From Pseudoalteromonas lipolytica (GTDB lineage Bacteria; Pseudomonadota; Gammaproteobacteria; Enterobacterales; Alteromonadaceae), in assembly GCF_900116435.1 (NCBI RefSeq), contig NZ_FPAZ01000001.1, positions 289,548-353,547 of the forward strand: a stretch of 64,000 nucleotides of DNA, read 5' to 3'. Below, piece after piece: positions 36,312 through 44,607 of the stretch. Position 1 is the first letter of the stretch, and the number at the start of each line of letters is the position of its first letter. Made by a program: the position numbers and the translations under genes. The notes beneath the pieces are model-generated. The model saw only the letters and a program-made list of their open reading frames with translations. It had not been told where the DNA came from and ran no database searches.

Positions 36312-37736
36312 TTAAAATCCGAAAATACTAAATGCAAAGAACTTCGTTGCGACAGTATTTACAAATATAAGCAATAAAATAGCCGGAATAAATGTTGATA
36401 AAGAGAAGTTCACATACTTTTCTGTAAAGCTGCCTATATAACCTTCACAACCTTGGCTTAACTCTTCAGATAGATTTGCTTTTTTCCAGCGATACATAAC
36501 GAACAAGCACACCATTAAACCATTCAGCGGCAAAATAGTATCGTAGAACACGTCATAAACAATATCGAATAAGCTTTTATCTGCGCCACCATAATTTACA
36601 AACGACGTTAACGACTCCACCATACCAAACGACATGGTGCATAAAACCGTTAAAACACCTGTTGAAAGCGTTAAAATAGCTAACGCTTTTTTACGGCTAA
36701 TACCTTTACGATCGCTTAGCGTTGCTGTTGGTACTTCAACAATTGAAACTAATGACGTAATTGCGGCAAAAAACACCAATAAGAAAAATACAAAAGCAAC
36801 GACCGACGCACCAAAGTATCCGATGTCAGCTTGAAGAGCTAACAGAATTTTGGGTAAGTACACAAAAATCATTGATACTGATGAGTCTGATAACGTACTT
36901 GGATCTGTATTTGGGTTAAAACTAAAAATAGCAGGTAACACCATAAGACCAGCAATAAATGCCACTAATGAATCCGTGACCGCGACCATTTTTGCACTGC
37001 CAACAATGTCATCTTTCTTAGAAATATACGACGCATAGGTCATTAAGATACCCATACCTAACGATAAAGAGAAAAACGCTTGAGCCAATGCCCCATTTAA
37101 TACGCTAGCATCCATTTTACTAAAATCTGGAACGATGTAATATTTAACACCCGCCATAGCATTATCAAGGGTTAATACATAAACAACTAAGGCCGTTAAA
37201 AGTACAAAAAGCGCTGGCATCATAAACTTCGCGGCTTTTTCAATACCTTCTTTAACACCACCCACCAGAATTAAATTTACAATAATGGCGACAACAGCCA
37301 TGTAACCAAACACAGTATAACTGTTTATAAACGTGCCAAAATTATCTGGCTGAGCGAGTGCATCTAAATTACCCAATGCAGTTTGCGATAAATAACCAAA
37401 AATCCACACTGTGATTACCATATAAAAAACAGCAATCATAAATGGCGTTAATACTGCTAAAAAGCCTGCAAAGTTCCATTTAGGCTCATTACCCGCTAAA
37501 AGCTTGTACGAACCAAGGGGATCTTTTTGCGCCTTGCGACCCATTGCCATTTCGGCCATCATTACCGGTAAACAAATAAAAATGACAAACAGTGCATAAA
37601 CTAAAAGGAAAGCGCCACCGCCATTTTTAGTTGCCGAAACTGGAAAACCCACTAAGTTACCAATTCCTACAGCAGAACCCGCTGCCGCTAAAATAAAACC
37701 GAGGCGGGAGCTAAAATGCTCGCGTTTTTCGCTCAT
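36312..37736 (-). CDS. Sodium-dependent transporter, NSS/SNF family
   Basis: A 474-aa inner-membrane symporter of the LeuT/SNF group with ~11-12 transmembrane helices. The N-terminal signature RLGFILAAAGSAVGIGNLVGFP plus NGGGAFLLVYALFV carries the unwound TM1 that coordinates sodium and substrate. Substrate (amino acid or amine) unknown. Monocistronic with its own terminator. Confidence 0.93.
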   Translation of the reverse strand: MSEKREHFSSRLGFILAAAGSAVGIGNLVGFPVSATKNGGGAFLLVYALFVIFICLPVMMAEMAMGRKAQKDPLGSYKLLAGNEPKWNFAGFLAVLTPFMIAVFYMVITVWIFGYLSQTALGNLDALAQPDNFGTFINSYTVFGYMAVVAIIVNLILVGGVKEGIEKAAKFMMPALFVLLTALVVYVLTLDNAMAGVKYYIVPDFSKMDASVLNGALAQAFFSLSLGMGILMTYASYISKKDDIVGSAKMVAVTDSLVAFIAGLMVLPAIFSFNPNTDPSTLSDSSVSMIFVYLPKILLALQADIGYFGASVVAFVFFLLVFFAAITSLVSIVEVPTATLSDRKGISRKKALAILTLSTGVLTVLCTMSFGMVESLTSFVNYGGADKSLFDIVYDVFYDTILPLNGLMVCLFVMYRWKKANLSEELSQGCEGYIGSFTEKYVNFSLSTFIPAILLLIFVNTVATKFFAFSIFGF

Positions 37737-37911
37737 TTAAAAACCTTATTATTATTTTTTCAATCCCGCGACTCTACCAGTGTTACACCGCGTATTTCAA
37801 GCTTTATAAGTTAAAGCTATATGCCCAGCTGTAAAGATTATTACGCGAATAACTTCTCGTCTATTGACAAGAATATGCTACTATTTTCAAAAATTACTTT
37901 GGGAACACACC

Positions 37912-38211
37912 ATGTTGTATATGATTTATTCAACAGATGTTGAAAATAGTTTAGAGGCACGTAAGTCTGCACGTCCTGCTCACTTAGCTCGCCTGCAAGA
38001 GTTAGCCGATCAAAACCGATTATTCACTGCAGGCCCATTGCCAGCAACTGACAATGAAGATCCTGGCGAAGCTGGATTTACTGGCTCTTTAGTCGTTGCA
38101 GAGTTTGAATCATTAGAAGCGGCTCGCGAATGGGCAGCCAACGATCCTTATATCGCTGCGGGCGTTTATGATAATTCTGTGGTTAAGCCGTTTAAAAAAG
38201 TATTTGGTTAA
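37912..38211 (+). CDS. yciI: YciI family protein
   Basis: A 99-aa cytosolic protein of the YciI family (dimeric ferredoxin-like fold). Contains [24 protein letters not shown] with the conserved His and an Asp in [10 protein letters not shown]. Function in E. coli unknown. I chose ATG 37912 because GGGA precedes it; the longer open frame has no signal. Fits the yci/trp neighbourhood. Confidence 0.92.
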   Translation: MLYMIYSTDVENSLEARKSARPAHLARLQELADQNRLFTAGPLPATDNEDPGEAGFTGSLVVAEFESLEAAREWAANDPYIAAGVYDNSVVKPFKKVFG

Positions 38212-38303
38212 GCCCTTTTAGGCCTGAACTTAACTGAAGCAACAATTCAGTGTTTGTTCACTGCTTATTAACTAAAATTTGCTCGTTGAATCACTTAATT
38301 TAA

Positions 38304-38348
38304 CGTTTTTACTTGAGTTTTAGTTAATTGGTTAATTAAACTAAAAGG
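38304..38348 (+). promoter_or_regulatory. AT-rich direct-repeat region upstream of the PepSY operon
   Basis: Imperfect direct repeats GTTTTTACTTGA, GTTTTAGTTAAT, GGTTAATTAA run from about 38304 to 38340, ending ~25 bp before the ATG. OmpR/PhoP-type regulators bind such repeats, and one is encoded in this operon, so autoregulation is inferred. Confidence 0.35.
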
Positions 38349-38371
38349 GTCTGGTTTAGGAGTTCCCCATC

Positions 38372-38623
38372 ATGCGCATATTGTTAGCCTTCAGTTTTAG
38401 CCTACTATTTGCACTTTCAAGCTATCAAGCTGCTGCAAATAACAAGCAACCTGCTGAGGTGACTAAAAAGCAAGCTGTTGTTATAGCTAAAAAAGCTGAA
38501 GATGGCCGAACCCTCAAGATCACAGAGCAAGAAAAAATATATACCGTGAGAATTTTAAAAACGAACGGCCATGTGGTTGATGTCCACGTGAACAAAAAAA
38601 CTGGCGAAGTGAAAAAGGATTAA
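38372..38623 (+). CDS. PepSY-domain periplasmic protein
   Basis: An 83-aa protein: signal peptide of ~22 residues (YQAAA-NNKQ), then one PepSY domain (VTKKQAVVIAKKAEDGRTL to VDVHVNKKTGEVKK). AGGAGT precedes ATG 38372. Small PepSY proteins often precede two-component genes, where they may modulate the sensor. Next gene starts 2 bp after its stop. Confidence 0.85.
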   Translation: MRILLAFSFSLLFALSSYQAAANNKQPAEVTKKQAVVIAKKAEDGRTLKITEQEKIYTVRILKTNGHVVDVHVNKKTGEVKKD

Positions 38624-38625
38624 GA

Positions 38626-39300
38626 ATGCGAATTTTAGTAATTGAAGATGATTTACATTTAGCAGACAACCTTCGTAATGCTCTAGAAAAAGAGCGTTAT
38701 AGTGTAGACCTTTGTCACGACGGTGAAGCTGGTTTATTTCATATTACAGAGTACCCGCTTGATATGGCTGTGGTCGATCTTGGCTTACCAAAAATTGATG
38801 GTATTGAGCTAATCAACAAAGCACGTGCTCAGGGTATTACAATCCCTATTTTGATTTTAACAGCACGTGACCGTTGGCAAGATAAAGTAGAAGGCTTAGA
38901 TGCTGGCGCAGATGACTATTTAACAAAACCATTTCATGTTGAAGAGTTAATTGCCCGTTGTAATGCACTTATCCGCCGCAGTGCAGGTAAAGCAAACCCA
39001 GAAATGACAGCCGGCCCGATAAAAATCCATACCCGCTCACAACAAGTCTGGGTTAATGATAGAGAATTAAGCTTAACGGCATACGAATACAAAGTGTTAG
39101 AGTACTTGATGGTTAATCCGCAAAAAGTGATCTCAAAATCTGAGTTAACTGAGCATATATACGACCAAGACTTTGACCTTGACTCAAACGTTATCGAAGT
39201 TTTTGTTTTACGTTTGCGTAAAAAGCTTGACCCTGAGGGTACATTGAACCCTGTTGAAACATTACGCGGCCGTGGTTACAGGCTTAAAAGTCAGTGGTAG
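38626..39300 (+). CDS. OmpR/PhoP-family response regulator
   Basis: A 224-aa regulator. Receiver domain with DD at residues 8-9, phospho-Asp51 (VVDLGLPKIDG), Thr in ILTARD and Lys in YLTKPF; C-terminal winged helix ending LRGRGYRLKSQ. Part of the PepSY-regulator-kinase operon; its stop overlaps the kinase start. Confidence 0.95.
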   Translation: MRILVIEDDLHLADNLRNALEKERYSVDLCHDGEAGLFHITEYPLDMAVVDLGLPKIDGIELINKARAQGITIPILILTARDRWQDKVEGLDAGADDYLTKPFHVEELIARCNALIRRSAGKANPEMTAGPIKIHTRSQQVWVNDRELSLTAYEYKVLEYLMVNPQKVISKSELTEHIYDQDFDLDSNVIEVFVLRLRKKLDPEGTLNPVETLRGRGYRLKSQW

Positions 39301-40631
39301 CATCGCAAATTCCGCTTAAAGTAAGGCAAGGATTTATCCTTGTCTTTGTTTTATTGGTCGCTTTACCCATTTTATTTTTCTCAATTGGTAAAGCTTATTA
39401 TGCCTCCCTAGTCGAAGCGACCGAAAAAACCCTTGAAGCTCACCTTTACTCATTGATCTCTGAAGTTGATTTCACCGAGCGTGGTATTGTGATGCCAAGC
39501 ACAATTTTAACGCCAGAATTAAACCGATTAAATTCAGATACCTATGCAATGATTTACCGAGGTGATTTACCCGTCTGGTATTCTGAGTCAGCCACAAATA
39601 TTAATTTTATTCCCGATAACTTTGAAGCGCCTGCAGGCTCCGCTGATTTTCGCCGTGTAGAGTACAATAATGTTGTGTACTGGCAATTAACGCTCACCGT
39701 TATATTAGAAAACATCGATCAATCAGAACATGCTCGCTTCATTTTGCTCAAACGCAACGACGCCCTATTGCGTTTAATGGATGGTTTTAAACAAACACTC
39801 GTCAATTGGATGTATGTAATGGGGGTAGCCATTGCGGCATTGATGGCAATCGGCTTTGTTTGGAGTGCGCGACCTTTACAACGGTTAGATAAAGAAATTA
39901 AAGCGATTGAATCGGGTGATAATCAACAAATAAGAGGGCTTTACCCTGTTGAGCTACAAACAATCAAAGCCGATTTAAACCTTTTGCTTGAATCACAGCA
40001 GCGACAAAAAGAACGTTACCGTGCTTCACTCAGCGACTTGGCGCATGCCCTAAAAACACCGCTGGCTGTATTAAAGTCGAGCCCTTTAGCCAATGACGCA
40101 GATGCACAAGAACAGCTAGACCGCATAAATGTGATGATCGAACATCAATTAAAACGCGCTGCAACGGGAGCATCTGACACGTGGAAAAAGCAAACCCACA
40201 TCAAACCTGTTATTGATTCTATCCTAAGTGCAATGACTAAAGTGTATCGTGATAAAGATATTATTTTTACTTCAGAGGTGAGCGAAAAAGATTACTTCTT
40301 AGGGGATAAAACTGATTTAATGGAGCTACTTGGGAATTTAATTGATAATGCATGTAAAGCCTGCCGTTCTCAGGTCGATATAAAGGTTATACAAAATAAA
40401 ACGTTAACGGTGAGTATCTGTGATGACGGCCCGGGTGTCCCACACGATAAGCGTGAATCGTTATTAACACGTGGCACACGTCTAGACACTTACGAAAGCG
40501 GTCATGGGGTGGGTATGGCCATCGTTTCCGATTTAGTAAACTCCTACAATGGCACACTAACAATCAGCGATGCTGAAAAACTAGGTGGTGCAGAGTTTAT
40601 CTTAGAGTTTAATTATCATGATAAAAAATAG
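39294..40631 (+). CDS. PhoQ-like sensor histidine kinase
   Basis: A 445-aa inner-membrane kinase: transmembrane segment near residues 12-32, periplasmic sensor domain (~35-165), second segment (~168-195), HAMP-like linker, HisKA with SLSDLAHALKTPL (phospho-His), and HATPase with DNACKAC, DDGPGVP and GHGVGMAIV. GTG start at 39294, 7 bp inside the regulator gene; no in-frame ATG gives the first membrane segment. Resembles PhoQ-type kinases; the signal is unknown. Confidence 0.9.
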   Translation: MVASQIPLKVRQGFILVFVLLVALPILFFSIGKAYYASLVEATEKTLEAHLYSLISEVDFTERGIVMPSTILTPELNRLNSDTYAMIYRGDLPVWYSESATNINFIPDNFEAPAGSADFRRVEYNNVVYWQLTLTVILENIDQSEHARFILLKRNDALLRLMDGFKQTLVNWMYVMGVAIAALMAIGFVWSARPLQRLDKEIKAIESGDNQQIRGLYPVELQTIKADLNLLLESQQRQKERYRASLSDLAHALKTPLAVLKSSPLANDADAQEQLDRINVMIEHQLKRAATGASDTWKKQTHIKPVIDSILSAMTKVYRDKDIIFTSEVSEKDYFLGDKTDLMELLGNLIDNACKACRSQVDIKVIQNKTLTVSICDDGPGVPHDKRESLLTRGTRLDTYESGHGVGMAIVSDLVNSYNGTLTISDAEKLGGAEFILEFNYHDKK

Positions 40632-41034
40632 ACCTTCTTTAATCAGTTCATCAGCCCTAATAAGCCTACTCGCCCTCAGCTCGCATGCAATCGCAGATCA
40701 AAACTGTGTGCTTAAAGGCAATCATCCTGATGAAACTAAGCATTATATTCAATGCTTAGATCAAACCATTGAAGATTTACAACGTGACCATAAAATGTGG
40801 GTCAACAAACTTACAATGGATATCGAAAAAATTAAAGAAGAGACAGGTAATAGTCAACTTTTGCCTATTTTTCAGCGTAGTTTAAAAAACCAAGAACGTT
40901 ATTTAGAAGACAGCTGTCGTTGGCGCTACTTACAAAAAATGCCAAATGCAACAACAGCGGCAATTACCTATAAACACTGTGAGATTGAGATTTTAGAAAA
41001 TCATATTAAAGTTTTACAACGACCATTAAATTAA
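40618..41034 (+). CDS. Exported DUF1311/LprI-like protein
   Basis: A 138-aa secreted protein with a signal peptide of ~26 residues (SHAIA-DQNC). The mature part has four cysteines (QNC, IQC, DSC, KHC) and helical spacing like the LprI N-terminal (DUF1311) family, some of which inhibit lysozyme. Its start overlaps the kinase 3' end by 14 bp, so it is the fourth gene of the PepSY operon. Function inferred only loosely. Confidence 0.6.
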   Translation: MIKNRPSLISSSALISLLALSSHAIADQNCVLKGNHPDETKHYIQCLDQTIEDLQRDHKMWVNKLTMDIEKIKEETGNSQLLPIFQRSLKNQERYLEDSCRWRYLQKMPNATTAAITYKHCEIEILENHIKVLQRPLN

Positions 41035-41035
41035 A

Positions 41036-41055
41036 AAAGGCGCTTAAGCGCCTTT
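41036..41055. terminator. Bidirectional terminator
   Basis: AAAGGCGCTTAAGCGCCTTT is a perfect 20-bp palindrome directly after the DUF1311-like stop and just before the end of the converging AI-2E permease gene. Confidence 0.85.
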
Positions 41056-41056
41056 A

Positions 41057-42094
41057 TTAATCTTCTAGTTTTAACTCTTCACCATTACCAAGCAAAGTAG
41101 CAAGCCAGCGCCCTTCTTGACTTGTCTCTAGCGCAATTTTAACGATCATCGTAAGCGGTACCGACAACAACATACCTACAGTACCCATGAGCCATCCCCA
41201 AAATATTAACGATAAAAAAACCACCAGCGTTGATAAACCAAGGCCTTTACCCATAAATTTTGGTTCAACAATATTTCCCATTACAGTGTTAATAACGAGA
41301 TAACCACCGGCAATAAAACTGGCCACCAGCGGGCCCTGGGTTATCAGCGCCAATAATACTGCAGGTATCGCGGCAATAATCGACCCTATATTAGGAATGT
41401 AGTTAAACATGAAAGCAACAACACCCCACAGCACAAAATAATCAACATTAAGCGCCCAAAGCATAAAACCAGCCAGCAGACCCGTGCCTAGGCTCACCAT
41501 CGTTTTTATGGCTAAATAGGAGTTAATTGAGTCTAAGAAACGGTCAATTTGCTTCATTTTCATTTCGGGGTCATCTAATGCCAAATGTATCTTTTTGCCC
41601 AACATAGGGCCTTCAAACAGCATGAATACTACGGTTAGAATAATCAAAAATAGATTTGCCATTACACCACCCAGCCCCGTTAGCATGTTAGTGGCAACAT
41701 CGATTATTTTACCTGGATCAAACAGTGATATTATTTGTTCTTTGTCTATCAAAATGTTGTAACGCGCGGCAACATTGACTACCCACACAAATTCTTCTTT
41801 TAATTGCGCTTTATATTCTGGGAGATTTTTCGAGAAATCTGTCATCGATTGCCCAACCAACCCGGCAAGACTGATCCCCACACCAACAATTATCATCATT
41901 ACAAATATCACTGCTATCGCTTTGGGGATGCCATATCGGGCAAAAAAACGAATTAAGGGATTACATATAATGGCAATAAATGCCGCCAAGACAAATGGAA
42001 TAACAATCACACTTGCAGCTTTAATTCCTGCTAGAACAATAACTAATGCAGCAAATATCACTAAACTCTTATTAACACCCGTCAAACTCGACAA
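41057..42094 (-). CDS. AI-2E family transporter (PerM/TqsA type)
   Basis: A 345-aa polytopic membrane protein. Family features: about eight hydrophobic helices, paired N-terminal helices IPFVLAAFIAIICNPLIRFF, and the C-terminal signature FNYIPNIGSIIAAIPAVLLAL. TTG 42094 is preferred as the start because AAGGA stands at the right distance; the open frame extends to 42145 without a signal. Exports or imports small signals or ions in characterised members; substrate unknown here. Confidence 0.88.
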   Translation of the reverse strand: MSSLTGVNKSLVIFAALVIVLAGIKAASVIVIPFVLAAFIAIICNPLIRFFARYGIPKAIAVIFVMMIIVGVGISLAGLVGQSMTDFSKNLPEYKAQLKEEFVWVVNVAARYNILIDKEQIISLFDPGKIIDVATNMLTGLGGVMANLFLIILTVVFMLFEGPMLGKKIHLALDDPEMKMKQIDRFLDSINSYLAIKTMVSLGTGLLAGFMLWALNVDYFVLWGVVAFMFNYIPNIGSIIAAIPAVLLALITQGPLVASFIAGGYLVINTVMGNIVEPKFMGKGLGLSTLVVFLSLIFWGWLMGTVGMLLSVPLTMIVKIALETSQEGRWLATLLGNGEELKLED

Positions 42095-42186
42095 AATAAA
42101 ATCCTTGTAAACTATTTCCCCCAGTGTAAGTGAAATGAGCAACAAAATAAATCACAACGCACTTGGCATAATAAGTGCTTAGCATA

Positions 42187-42203
42187 TGTACGAAATTTGT
42201 ACA
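42187..42203. promoter_or_regulatory. Inverted repeat TGTAC-N7-GTACA
   Basis: Lies 52 bp upstream of the PilZ-like gene, in the divergent gap with the AI-2E permease gene. Possible operator or promoter element. Confidence 0.3.
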
Positions 42204-42254
42204 AATTATAATATTGAGTTACCATGCGTTGAAGGCGCTTAAAAGGAGTTATAA

Positions 42255-42848
42255 ATGTCACATTTATCAGAACAAGAGCTCTCTTTTTTCAACAGCCTAT
42301 TTGAGGCAGAACACGGTGTAAAAGATTTAACAACCGACACTAAAATATCTGTTAACTTTAATTTACCCGACAAGCTGAATGGTCTGTTAAACAATGCCAA
42401 GCTAACCTTACTTGCTGAAGTGGGTATTTATCAATTGTGGTTTCCACTTGAGTTTATTGTTGACGACAAAGGGCAAGTTACCCCCACGTTAAGTGCCCCC
42501 GAAGTGATCGATACAAAAGGAATTGAACGCAGCTGGCGTACCCCCAACCTAGAATTGCAAACAGAACAATACCTGATTATTTCACTGTCTAGCACGGGCG
42601 TATTGTTGCAACCCAAAAATGCTGAGGAAACGCTCGATAAAGAAATTTTACTCGCTTTTAATCTGCCTAATAATGAGCATGTCGTCATTAGTGCAAAACC
42701 TGTGCGTGTCACAAGTAATGGCGTTGCAGCTAAAATAGAAAAAATTTGCGAAGGTGAAGACGCTATGCGTCAATACTTGTTTGATATTCATAAGCATCAT
42801 CATGCAAAACTGTATGAAGAGGAAAATATTACCACTGACCTTATCTAG
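42255..42848 (+). CDS. Hypothetical protein, possibly PilZ-like
   Basis: A 197-aa cytosolic, beta-rich acidic protein. The pattern ERSWRTP then SLSSTGVLLQ faintly recalls the RxxxR and D/NxSxxG motifs of PilZ c-di-GMP-binding domains, but neither is canonical. The C-terminal stretch has HKHHH. AGGAGT precedes ATG 42255. No confident family; alternatively an unrelated beta domain. Confidence 0.55.
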   Translation: MSHLSEQELSFFNSLFEAEHGVKDLTTDTKISVNFNLPDKLNGLLNNAKLTLLAEVGIYQLWFPLEFIVDDKGQVTPTLSAPEVIDTKGIERSWRTPNLELQTEQYLIISLSSTGVLLQPKNAEETLDKEILLAFNLPNNEHVVISAKPVRVTSNGVAAKIEKICEGEDAMRQYLFDIHKHHHAKLYEEENITTDLI

Positions 42849-42912
42849 TTGCAGGCTATGCTGAGCTTCGTTAAGCTTGGCTTTTTTGCACCTAAATCCA
42901 AAAAGGTATTTT

Positions 42913-43818
42913 ATGAATTATCCTATCGGAACCCCTGGTAAGCCATGGAACGACGCAGATAAAAAAGCATGGCTTGAGTTACAATCTGTCAAGCGAAGCT
43001 ACCAAGATGATGTTGTTTCACAATTAGACGCCTTATCAGCTCACTTCGATATTGAGCAGTATGGTGCACTAAGTTATGACACCGAAAACTACCCTCTTTA
43101 CATTCTAAAAAGTAAGCATTGGCAAGCAGATAAACCGTGTGTGCTGATAACCGGAGGTGTTCATGGCTATGAGACAAGTGGCGTTCATGGTGCACTAGCC
43201 TTTGCTAAAACAAAAGCAGCTGACTACCTTGAACATTTTAATATCTTGGTTGTGCCGTGTATTAGCCCATGGGGTTATGAAACAATCAACCGCTGGAATC
43301 CGAACGCAACAGATCCTAATCGTTCATTTTATAAAAATAGCCCCGCAGAAGAATCAGCAGCTATTATGTCTTTTTTAGCAGAGCATGATATCGCGCCGTT
43401 AGTGCATGTTGATTTGCATGAAACAACCGATACCGATAACAGTGAGTTTCGTCCAGCGCTGGCAGCCCGAGATGCAAAAACCCACGATAATTGGAACATT
43501 CCTGATGGTTTTTACCTTGTTGCAGACAGTGAACGACCGCAGGATGCCTTTCAAACAGCAATCATTAAAGCCGTTGAAAAGGTAACACATATTGCTCCAA
43601 GCGATGAAAACAACCAGCTCATTGGTGTTGTACAAACTCAATTTGGCGTCATAAATTACGAGGCGAAAAAACTGGGTTTATGCATGGGTTTAACCAATGC
43701 AAAATATGTTACTACCACAGAGGTATACCCTGACAGCCCACACGCTAACGATACAATTTGCATCAATGCTCAAGTCGCTTCTATTACCGGAGCACTTGAT
43801 TACGTTGTTAATAATTAG
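42913..43818 (+). CDS. M14-family zinc carboxypeptidase
   Basis: A 301-aa enzyme of the M14 metallocarboxypeptidase family. Zinc ligands in LITGGVHGYETSG (HxxE) and the third His in VHVDLHETTD; arginine-binding region NATDPNRSF. No signal peptide, so probably cytosolic. I chose ATG 42913 because AAAAAGGT precedes it; the frame is open to 42877 without a signal. Differs from the second M14 enzyme at 54-55 kb. Confidence 0.85.
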   Translation: MNYPIGTPGKPWNDADKKAWLELQSVKRSYQDDVVSQLDALSAHFDIEQYGALSYDTENYPLYILKSKHWQADKPCVLITGGVHGYETSGVHGALAFAKTKAADYLEHFNILVVPCISPWGYETINRWNPNATDPNRSFYKNSPAEESAAIMSFLAEHDIAPLVHVDLHETTDTDNSEFRPALAARDAKTHDNWNIPDGFYLVADSERPQDAFQTAIIKAVEKVTHIAPSDENNQLIGVVQTQFGVINYEAKKLGLCMGLTNAKYVTTTEVYPDSPHANDTICINAQVASITGALDYVVNN

Positions 43819-43894
43819 TTAGTTATAAATCAATTATGTTGCATATAAATTATACACATATGGACGTAATACAGGTAAATTATTAATTAAAATA

Positions 43895-43931
43895 AACAAT
43901 AGCGAAAAAGTTATGCTTTTTCGCTATTGTT
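43895..43931. terminator. 16-bp perfect hairpin
   Basis: AACAATAGCGAAAAAG (43895-43910) pairs with CTTTTTCGCTATTGTT (43916-43931) around a 5-nt loop. No T-run follows the stem on either strand, though the stem contains T/A tracts. Terminator or RNA-stabilising hairpin after the M14 gene. Confidence 0.5.
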
Positions 43932-44001
43932 CAAAAAATCGCTAGACACGCACTGCAGATTGTATAAAATTCGCGCTCTTTTAATTAGATAGGGAAGCAA
44001 A

Positions 44002-44418
44002 TTGAATTTTAAGAATCACTATGGCAGTGTCGCTATAATCACTGATGGCCCCATTATTATTGGGCAATTTTCTGGTAATATTAATGCACGTTTGGTCAAC
44101 GACTTCGCGGCTGGATTAAAAAAACATATTTGCGATTTAGCTGGAAAACCGTGGGCATACATTAGTCATTCAACAAATTTATATGCAACTACCCCAGATG
44201 CTGAGCACGGTTTTGTCAGCTTATTAAAAGAGTTGAAAGATACCAATTGTAAAGCCACCGCGTTTATATTTAGCTCATCCATTGTGCTAAACCAAATGAA
44301 GCGTGTAATTGCGCAAGCACAATCACCGATTCAAATTCTAGACTGTTTATATGATGATTTAGACAGTGCAAAGGCCTATGTTCTAAAACAACTAGAGTTA
44401 GCAGAAATGGCTTGTTAA
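44002..44418 (+). CDS. Hypothetical STAS-like cytosolic protein
   Basis: A 138-aa protein without signal peptide or membrane segment. Alternating strands and helices (IITDGPIIIGQFSGNINARL, then PWAYISHSTNLYATTPDA, then KATAFIFSSSIVLNQM) recall the STAS/SpoIIAA-like fold. TTG start at 44002 with GGGAAG upstream. No clear family; single gene ended by an intergenic repeat. Confidence 0.55.
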   Translation: MNFKNHYGSVAIITDGPIIIGQFSGNINARLVNDFAAGLKKHICDLAGKPWAYISHSTNLYATTPDAEHGFVSLLKELKDTNCKATAFIFSSSIVLNQMKRVIAQAQSPIQILDCLYDDLDSAKAYVLKQLELAEMAC

Positions 44419-44432
44419 AAACAAGCCATTTA

Positions 44433-44594
44433 ATACCAATGTGCAAAAATACTTAATCTTTTTGAGTGATTAAACCAGTCGCTACCTGCGTTAAAAATGT
44501 CTGGTTTCAAACAACTAAATAACTAAATTTTTGCCTTGTTATCAACGCGGTTTTATTGCCTCAAAATAGACCACTTAATTAAGCACAATGGTAT
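44433..44594 (-). repeat. Intergenic repeat element, copy 1
   Basis: A 162-bp non-coding element with 12-bp terminal inverted repeats differing at one base (ATACCAATGTGC at the left; GCACAATGGTAT at the right). Its reverse complement matches copy 2 at 47648, including TTAATTAAGTGGTCTAT and GGCAATAAAACCGCGT. MITE-like; no coding capacity. Confidence 0.75.
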
Positions 44595-44607
44595 AGGTAG
44601 CCACTGT

